NCBI RefSeq assembly: GCF_046630445.1
Contig: NC_092341.1
Location: 34,513,501 to 34,577,500, forward strand
From: Rutidosis leptorrhynchoides
Taxonomy: Eukaryota > Streptophyta > Magnoliopsida > Asterales > Asteraceae
Reading direction: 5' to 3'
Length of the DNA: 64,000 nt
Shown: positions 57,257-64,000 of the stretch, piece after piece
Layout of the letters: the number at the start of each line of letters is the position of its first letter
Numbering within the stretch: the first letter of the stretch is position 1
Translations under genes and position numbers: made by a program
Notes under the pieces: model-generated
Seen by the model: only the letters and a program-made list of their open reading frames with translations
Database searches by the model: none
What the model was told of the DNA's origin: nothing

Positions 57257-59017
57257 ATGAAGACGAGAAACGGTCCCGATCATGATAACGGAAGTACAAG
57301 CGAGGACGCCGAGTTTTCGGCCAAGGTTGAGGCCGTCTTTAAAAAGTTAAAAGCGGATTTTCTTACGGACGTCCGAAAGGTCTTTCAAGATTCGGTCGAT
57401 GGGCAGGTGACCGATTTGATAAATGAACGAATGAAGGCCACTATCGAAGAGGCCCTTGCCGCTAGGAATATCTACCCTCGCAGTGAAGGAGGTGAAGGAA
57501 GGCGGGACTTCCACTACAAGAACTTCAAGGATGCTCAACCCCCGATGTTTAATAGGGTGCGGGATCCTTTAAAAAGTACATGTTGTATCTCCGATATTGA
57601 GGGAGCTTTCCGTACCGCTGAATGTCCTCCCGAAAAGAAGGCGAGGTATGGCTCTAGCATGCTACGAGAAGAGGCTAAGTTATGGTGGGATGATAAAATC
57701 AACTTGTATGGTGAGGAACAATGTATGGGCTTGACGTGGGAAGAGTTTAAGAAGGAGTTTTTCAAGGAATACCGAACTTCTTCCGATCTCGATAGAATCC
57801 GGGACGAGTTGCACCATTTGCAACAAGGCTCAATGGGCTTAGTTACTCTTAAGTCTACATTCTTGGCAAAGACTCGTTTTTGCCCGGAATATGTTGGTGA
57901 TGATCATAAGCTCATGAAGGATTTCTACCGTACTTTGAATGATGAGTACAAGGGGAAGATTAGTCGGGGTATGGCTAAGTCTTTTGATGAATTGTTCAAG
58001 TTGGCTCGGGGTTTTGAGTCGGAGGTTCCAAGAAAGAGTGATTTTATGTTTTCCAAAAGAAAATTTGAAGGTTTTAGTTATTCTAACGCCTCAAGCAAGA
58101 AGAGCAAGAGCAAGAGGGGGGCCGAAAGTGTCAATAGTGCAAAGAAGGGCACTACCGGCGAGTTTTCTTATACGTGCTACAATTGTGGGCAACCAGGTCA
58201 TATGGCTCGTGAGTGTCCGAAACCACGTTCCGGAAACAAAGTCACTTGTTTTAATTGCGGCAAAGAAGGGCATAAGAAGCCGGAGTGTCCCGACTTGCGA
58301 AACGACAATGTGAAACGGTTAGAGAAGGCGGCGGGTACGGCTAGGGGTCGCAACTATTTGATGACCAATGATGAAGCCAAACAATCGCACGAAGTTGTCT
58401 CAGGTACTTACATGGTTAATTCTAATCCGGCAAGGATTCTTTTTGATAGCGGTGCAAATTTGTCGTTTGTGTCTCCTAAATTTGTGCCTAAACTTAATAG
58501 ACCATTAGCTAAGTTAAGTCGTCCGATAGAAGTCGAAATAGCGGACGGCAAGACGGTGCTAGTGGTTGATGTGTGTGAAAATTGTGATGTTGTTTTTGGT
58601 GCCGAAACCTTTAAAATTGATCTTATTCCAATGACCTTGGGCGACTTTGATATTGTCGTTGGTATGGATTGGCTCGATCGTTATAGAGCCGATATTGCAT
58701 GCCATGATAAGTTTATTCGTGTAAAGACCCTAAGTGGGGGAGAGTTAATTATTCATGGTGATAAGCGAAGGAGACCGGTGCCGATATGCACTTTTGCACG
58801 GGCACGTCGTTTTGTTGTTACCGGTGGCATTGCTTTCCTTGCTCATGTTGTTGATACTCGCAATGAGCCACCACCTATTCGTGAAATTCCGGTTGTTAGT
58901 GAATTCGAAGACGTTTTTCCGGACGAATTACCGGGTGTTCCGGCGGAAAGACAAGTTGAGTTTCGTATTGAGTTGGTTCCGGGAGCTACTCCCATTGCTA
59001 AAACTCCTATCGTTTAG
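57257..59017 (+). CDS. Element E gag-protease frame
   Basis: 586 codons starting at a good ATG. An acidic/basic N-terminus (1-80) is followed by the Gag domain (about 95-260, with LWWDDKI and EEFKKEFFKEY), a Lys/Ser-rich linker, two CCHC zinc knuckles (307-320 and 331-344, both CX2CX4HX4C) and an aspartic protease with DSGA at 397-400. The frame should run on into reverse transcriptase but a one-base loss near 59009 causes an early TAG at 59015-59017. Gag and protease could still be made. Confidence 0.9.
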   Translation: MKTRNGPDHDNGSTSEDAEFSAKVEAVFKKLKADFLTDVRKVFQDSVDGQVTDLINERMKATIEEALAARNIYPRSEGGEGRRDFHYKNFKDAQPPMFNRVRDPLKSTCCISDIEGAFRTAECPPEKKARYGSSMLREEAKLWWDDKINLYGEEQCMGLTWEEFKKEFFKEYRTSSDLDRIRDELHHLQQGSMGLVTLKSTFLAKTRFCPEYVGDDHKLMKDFYRTLNDEYKGKISRGMAKSFDELFKLARGFESEVPRKSDFMFSKRKFEGFSYSNASSKKSKSKRGAESVNSAKKGTTGEFSYTCYNCGQPGHMARECPKPRSGNKVTCFNCGKEGHKKPECPDLRNDNVKRLEKAAGTARGRNYLMTNDEAKQSHEVVSGTYMVNSNPARILFDSGANLSFVSPKFVPKLNRPLAKLSRPIEVEIADGKTVLVVDVCENCDVVFGAETFKIDLIPMTLGDFDIVVGMDWLDRYRADIACHDKFIRVKTLSGGELIIHGDKRRRPVPICTFARARRFVVTGGIAFLAHVVDTRNEPPPIREIPVVSEFEDVFPDELPGVPAERQVEFRIELVPGATPIAKTPIV

Positions 59018-61752
59018 CACCAACGGAAATGCAAGAGTTGTTAAATCAAACCCAATAGTTGCTCGAGAAGGGTTTTATTCGACCGAGTGCTTCGCCATGG
59101 GGCGCTCCGGTGTTATTTGTGAAGAAGAAAGATGGTAGTATGCGTATGTGCATTGATTACCGTGAGTTGAATAAAGTGACGATCAAGAATCGTTATCCAT
59201 TACCTAGGATTGACGATTTATTTGATCAACTTCAAGGTGCAACGTATTTCTCTAAGATAAACCTACGGTCCGGCTATCACCAAATGCGGGTCCGTGAGGA
59301 AGACATAGAGAAAACGGCTTTTCGAGCTCGTTACGGGCATTATGAGTTTGTAGTTATGCCCTTTGATCTTACGAATGCACCGGCGGCATTCATGGATCTT
59401 ATGAACCGAGTGTGCCAACCTATGTTGGACAAGTCGGTAATAGTGTTCATTGACGACATACTAGTCTACTCGAAAAGTATGAACGAACATGAACATCATT
59501 TGCGTGAAGTATTGAAGACGCTACGAAAGGAGAAGTTGTATGCAAAGTTCTCCAAATGTGAATTTTGGCTAAGGGAAGTTCAATTCCTTGGTCATATTGT
59601 GAACGAAAACGGTATTCAAGTAGATCCGGGGAAGATCGAAACGGTGAAGAGTTGGGGACGACCGACTACGCCTACGAAAATCCAAAGTTTTCTCGGATTG
59701 GCCGGTTATTATCGTCGGTTTATCCAAGATTTTTCTAAGATCGCTTCTTCGTTGACGAAATTGACAAGGAAGAATGCGAGGTTTGGTTGGGAGAACGAGC
59801 AAGAAATTGCTTTTCAATTGTTAAAAGAGAAGTTGTGTCAAGCTCCGGTGTTAGTGTTACCGGAAGGTGTTGAAGACATGGTGGTTTATTGTGATGCTTC
59901 CTTAAATGGTCTCGGGTATGTTCTAATGCAAAGAGGTAAAGTCATCGCTTATGCCTCTCGACAATTAAAGGAACATGAAACGAGGTATCCGACTCATGAT
60001 CTTGAGTTGGCGGCGGTAGTGCATGCGTTGAAAATTTGGCGCCATTACTTGTATGGTGTCAAGTGTACGATTTATTCGGATCATAAGAGTTTGAAACATC
60101 TCTTTAATCAACGAGATTTGAATTATCGCCAACGTAGGTGGATGGATGTGGTGAAAGACTACGATTGTGAAATACTTTATCATCCGGGTAAGGCGAATGT
60201 GGTCACGGATGCGTTGAGTCGAAAGAGTCAACATCCGGCGATAAAAGTGGGGTCGTTACGTTTGATTATTACCAACGATTTTCTTGAAAAGCTTGGTGAG
60301 ATTCAAATAGAGGCTTATGTTCACAACAAGCATACGAAGCGAATCGTGGGCCAATCGGAGTTTATTACTATGGGTCCGCGTGGTTTGTTGTCTTTCCAAG
60401 GAAGGGTGTGGGTGCCTAAGATGGGTGATTACTGACGAGTGCTACTTGATGAAGCACATAAGTCAAAATACTCCATTCATCCGGGCGCGACGAAAATGTA
60501 TCTTGACTTGAAGAAAGATTATTGGTGGCCGGGCATGAAACGTGATGTTGTGAAGTATGTTGAGCAATGTGTCACGTGTTTACAAGTAAAAGCCGAACAC
60601 CAAAAGCCGTATGGTAAGTTGCAACCGTTAGAAATCCCGAAATGGAAATGGGAGCACATTACCATGGATTTCATTACAAAGTTACCTAAAACGGCGAGAA
60701 CCCAATTCGATTCGATTTGGGTTATAGTTGACCGATTGACAAAAAGCGCTTTGTTTCTTCCCATTAAAGAAGCGATATCGTCGGAGACTTTGGCTAAGTT
60801 GTTTATCAAGGAAGTGGTCTCGCGACATGGGGTTCCTATATCTATTATTTCGGATCGAGATACCCGTTTTACATCTCGGTTTTGGGAAAAGTTTCATGAA
60901 GATATGGGCACGCAATTGAAGTTGAGCACGGCGTATCATCCTCAAACGGACGGTCAAACCGAACGTACGAATCAAACTTTGGAAGATATGTTACGGGCGT
61001 GCATCATTGACTTTGGTGGTAGTTGGGATGAACATTTGCCTTTGGTGGAATTCTCGTACAATAATAGTTATCATACTAGTATCGGGATGCCACCTTACGA
61101 AATGCTTTATGGGCGTAGGTGTCGAACTCCCGTTTGTTGGGGAGAAGTGGGTCTAAGAGAGATCAGGAGTACCGATTTGGTTTTAGAGACAAATAGCAAG
61201 ATCGATTTGATTCGGGAACATTTGAAGAAGGCTCAAGATAGGCAAAAGTCGTATGTCGATAGACGTAGGCGATTGATTGAGTTCCAAGAAGGCGATATGG
61301 TGATGCTTAAGGTTTCGTCATGGAAGGGTATTATTCGATTTCAAAAACGGGGAAAATTAGCTCCTCGGTTTATTGGGCCGTTCCAGGTTTCAGCTCGTGT
61401 TGGTGAAGTTGCATATCGATTGGAATTACCCGAAGAGCTTGCGGGGATCCATAATACATTTCATGTTTCCCACCTCCGTAAGTGTCTTGCGAATGATTCC
61501 TCATGGATGCCTTTAGACGAGATCGAGCTAAACAACAAGTTAGAATATGTCGAGGAACCGATTGCTATCCTTGACGAGAAGGTGAAAATGTTGAGGAATA
61601 AAGAGGTGAGAACTTTCAAGGTTCAATGGCGGCGAAGTAAAGGTTCCGAGTTCACTTGGGAGCCCGAAGAGTTCGTGTTAGTTTATCTTCCCTCGTGTCA
61701 TGCGGCTTGGATTGCGAGGTCGCAATCCGGTTCAAGTGGGGGAGAGTTGTAA
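59018..61752 (+). pseudogene. Element E pol: RT, RNase H, integrase, chromodomain, with two further stops
   Basis: After the frameshift the frame has TAG at 59056-59058, then an open stretch with reverse transcriptase ([29 protein letters not shown]), RNase H ([20 protein letters not shown]) to TGA at 60433-60435 (a CGA-type decay). A second open stretch follows with the integrase zinc finger (CVTCLQVKAEH), core ([28 protein letters not shown]) and chromodomain-like end (EEPIAILDEKV). The last codons are encoded by the purine tract and the first bases of the 3' LTR: TAA at 61750-61752 lies inside the LTR. Three lesions make it non-functional. Confidence 0.92.
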
Positions 61753-63844
61753 GATCATGTTTTCTTTTTGGGTTTGGACGCCGTCCAAACATTTGGGACG
61801 CCGTCCCAGTTTGAAGACCTGGACGCCGTCCAACATTTTGGACGCCGTCCAGAATGGCTGGCAGGCATGTCTTTTTGCTATTAATTATTTTAGATGGGTA
61901 TTTTGGTAATTTCACTTCTTGGATGAATTTTAAAGCCCTAGATCAGTTTTGGGAGTCTCATTACTCCATTCACAACCACCAAACATCATCTACTTTAATT
62001 CTAGAGAGAGAGTGCTCTTAAGTGTGAGAAAGCTCAAATAGGAGAGGAAGAAGCTTATTTCGGGTTCTAGCTCGAGCATTGAAGTCGTTCATCTCCTCGT
62101 TAGCTTCGTTTTGATTGTGGTGGTAAGCCCTAAAATTGATTTCTCTAGTAAATATGTTTAAGGGTTAGGGTTTGGGTTAATGTTGTACATAAAACCCATG
62201 TATGAGTGATTTGGGGGTTTCGGGTAAGTTTGGGTCATGAAGACCCAAAGGGTGACTAACTTAGGGTTTTGAAATGTTGAAATGTGTAAATGCGTCTTAA
62301 AGGCCTAATAGATCACTAGTACACCTATAGTTAGTGTTATTGGGAGTCATTTGGGTTGTGGGTGACCTAAATGGGTATGTTGACCTTGAAATGGGTCAAA
62401 TGGGTCTTTGATGACCTAGGTTGTCTTGCATGCGTGAAAATTAGTCAACTTGGTGTTTAAATGCGTGTTAAGACCTTAAATGGCTAGAACTAGGGTTTTT
62501 GGTGAAGTTAACCCATTATTAGGGTTAAAGGTGCAAAATGGGTCGGGATTGCACTTACGGTCAAAAGACTCTAGATTGTTAAGTGAGTTGCTTGACCGAC
62601 TTGAGTTGTGAATTGATTATGTGCTAAAATGTAATAGGTACGTTACATTGACGTTGCAAGTTCGGTTATCTTACACGAAGACTTTAAGGTGAGTGGAATA
62701 ATTATATGCGTATGTATATAATGTATCTATTTGTTGTAGCGTGAAACGGGTAGTGTCGAGGTGCTAAGACACCATGTTTCACGTGAAGAGTGTAGCATCG
62801 AGGTGTTAAGATGCCACTCGGGTGTAGCATCGAGGTGTTAAGATGCCACCTAGGAGTGTAGTGTCGAGGTGTTAAGACACCACTCCGTAAAATAATGAGT
62901 GTTGCATCGAGGTGTTAAGATGTCACTCGGGGTGATGTGCCGATGTGTTAAGGTGCCACCCTAGGGGTTAGTGGTGCGAGGTGTTAAGTGCCCTAACGGA
63001 TGTTATGAACACCGATGGCGTTTTCGCGAGCGCCGTTCCCTTGTACTATTGGTCGACCATGGTTATTTATGTTGTAAGCATATTATATTATTCGAGTTAT
63101 ATTTATATGCGGATGTTATGCTAGCTTGGGGGTATTGGTGAATTATAGCTTGTTATTGCGACGATAAGCTAATGTTGTTTGCTAGCATGTTTGCGGTTGT
63201 GTAAGTGTATGCAAGTAGGCATAATTATATATGTATTCGTATAATTATTGCATTCACTAAGCTTTGCTTACCCTCTCGTTGTTTACCTTTTTTTATAGGC
63301 TCGGGCGTTGACAAGGGTAAGAGCGTTCAATTGGATTAGTGATCTCCCGCTTGTTTTGTTAGGGGATGCTTTTGGGTGTTAGCTTTTGGAGTTCGACCGA
63401 GATTGGGTAGTTTAACCCCAAACACCATGCTCTAGTGTCGTTTGGAACTTAAACTTATATTTGGTCGAAACTTTTATTTTTGAACGAAACTCGTAAAATG
63501 GGTGATGTGGGCCCGTTGATGTAAAGCTTGATTTGATGATGAAAATCTCTTAGTTTCACTTATATTGACTTGTGGTAAAAAGGTTTTCGTTTGAAAATGT
63601 CGGGAAGCGGGTTTTCCGCTCGTGTGAGTTGGACCCGTGATCAGTAGCTGGAAGACCATTGGGACGCCATCCCAATTTCTTGGACGCCGTCCCAGTTGTT
63701 TGAGCTGGACGCCATCCCAAACTTTAGACGCCGTCCCACCCTTCTGAGCTGGACGCCGTCCAGGATTCTGGACGCCGTCCAGATGCACTGCCATAATTTT
63801 TTTTTTTGGTACGCGTTTTTGGGTTTATGAAGTCGGGTTGTTAC
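61748..63844 (+). repeat. Element E 3' LTR (2097 bp)
   Basis: Same structure as the 5' copy. The palindrome group near its end has one extra unit (around 63710-63740). Confidence 0.93.
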
Positions 63845-64000
63845 ATTGAAGCATAAAGATTAGATCTTTAAGTTATATGAAGACCATAAACACAAGTTTT
63901 GATCTTTATAACAAAGTAATAAGATCATAAGTTAGAAAACTTAGATCCAACAAAAAGATATGAAGATTCAAGCTAGAAAGCTTGCATCTTGGTTGTTCTT
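63845..64000. other. Right flank of element E
   Basis: Continues the older repeat seen at 54690-54786, with AAGTTAGAAAACTTAGATCC and AAGCTAGAAAGCTTG units about 40 bp apart. No gene seen. Confidence 0.5.

Larger units (their letters stand above)
54787..63844 (+). mobile_element. Element E: Ty3/Gypsy chromovirus, recently inserted, pol broken
   Basis: 9058 bp with a perfect TTGAA duplication (54782-54786 and 63845-63849). LTRs 54787-56871 and 61748-63844 are about 99% alike by eye; the 3' copy has an extra palindrome unit near its end. Primer site TGGTATCAGAGC at 56874-56885. Purine tract GTGGGGGAGAGT lies directly before the 3' LTR. It lacks the AAATTTCG inverted repeat found in A-D, so it belongs to a separate lineage. 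Confidence 0.95.

Overview
The window is nuclear DNA of a flowering plant. It has spliced genes with GT-AG introns, a plastid-targeted rubredoxin-like gene, and layered Ty3/Gypsy chromovirus-type LTR retrotransposons primed by initiator tRNA-Met, plus hAT and Stowaway MITEs. A eudicot, possibly Asteraceae, fits best, but that placement is inference from general impression of the repeats. About four fifths of the window is transposon sequence.

Layout. (1) 1-1729 is the 3' end of an LTR (F) inserted into the integrase of a family-A element; the family-A fragment runs 1730-2716 and is followed by its 3.25-kb LTR (2752-6002). (2) 6003-9023 is a mosaic: a family-A leader and gag start joined to the decayed pol of another family (B), ending in a B LTR (9024 to about 31570). 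(3) That B LTR is split by a minus-strand non-autonomous element C (11423-30925, TSD CTTGA). C's upstream LTR is itself split by a young, apparently intact minus-strand element D (20914-30625, TSD ATTTA) with a 1497-codon gag-pol frame. The order of insertion is therefore B, then C, then D. (4) 31.6-32.4 kb is a probable old LTR with paired palindromes. (5) 32.5-43.6 kb is the gene island: a four-exon short-chain dehydrogenase/reductase on + (34626-37187) facing a four-exon rubredoxin-like gene on - (37527-39008), then a GT47 (IRX10-like) pseudogene fragment and a hAT MITE with perfect 8-bp TSDs. (6) 43.65-44.74 kb is a 5'-truncated LINE-like ORF between two (TAA)n tracts. (7) 45.04-54.17 kb is a Stowaway-like MITE interrupted by a recent, internally deleted family-A copy H (45144-54030, TSD CCTAC). 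(8) 54787-63844 is Gypsy element E (TSD TTGAA), with gag-protease open and pol broken by one frameshift and two stops.

How the parts relate. D looks able to supply all retrotransposon proteins, while C and H cannot code for them. C and H nevertheless have clean TSDs and similar LTR pairs, and share several cis signals with D: a tRNA-Met primer site, a post-primer leader motif, an inverted repeat at the pol end, and an LTR block with splice-like sites and a small hairpin. The hairpin stem is preserved by compensatory changes between families. That shared set of cis signals is the most interesting pattern in the window; it could explain how defective families are moved in trans. Host coding content is small: two genes that look intact and one pseudogene.
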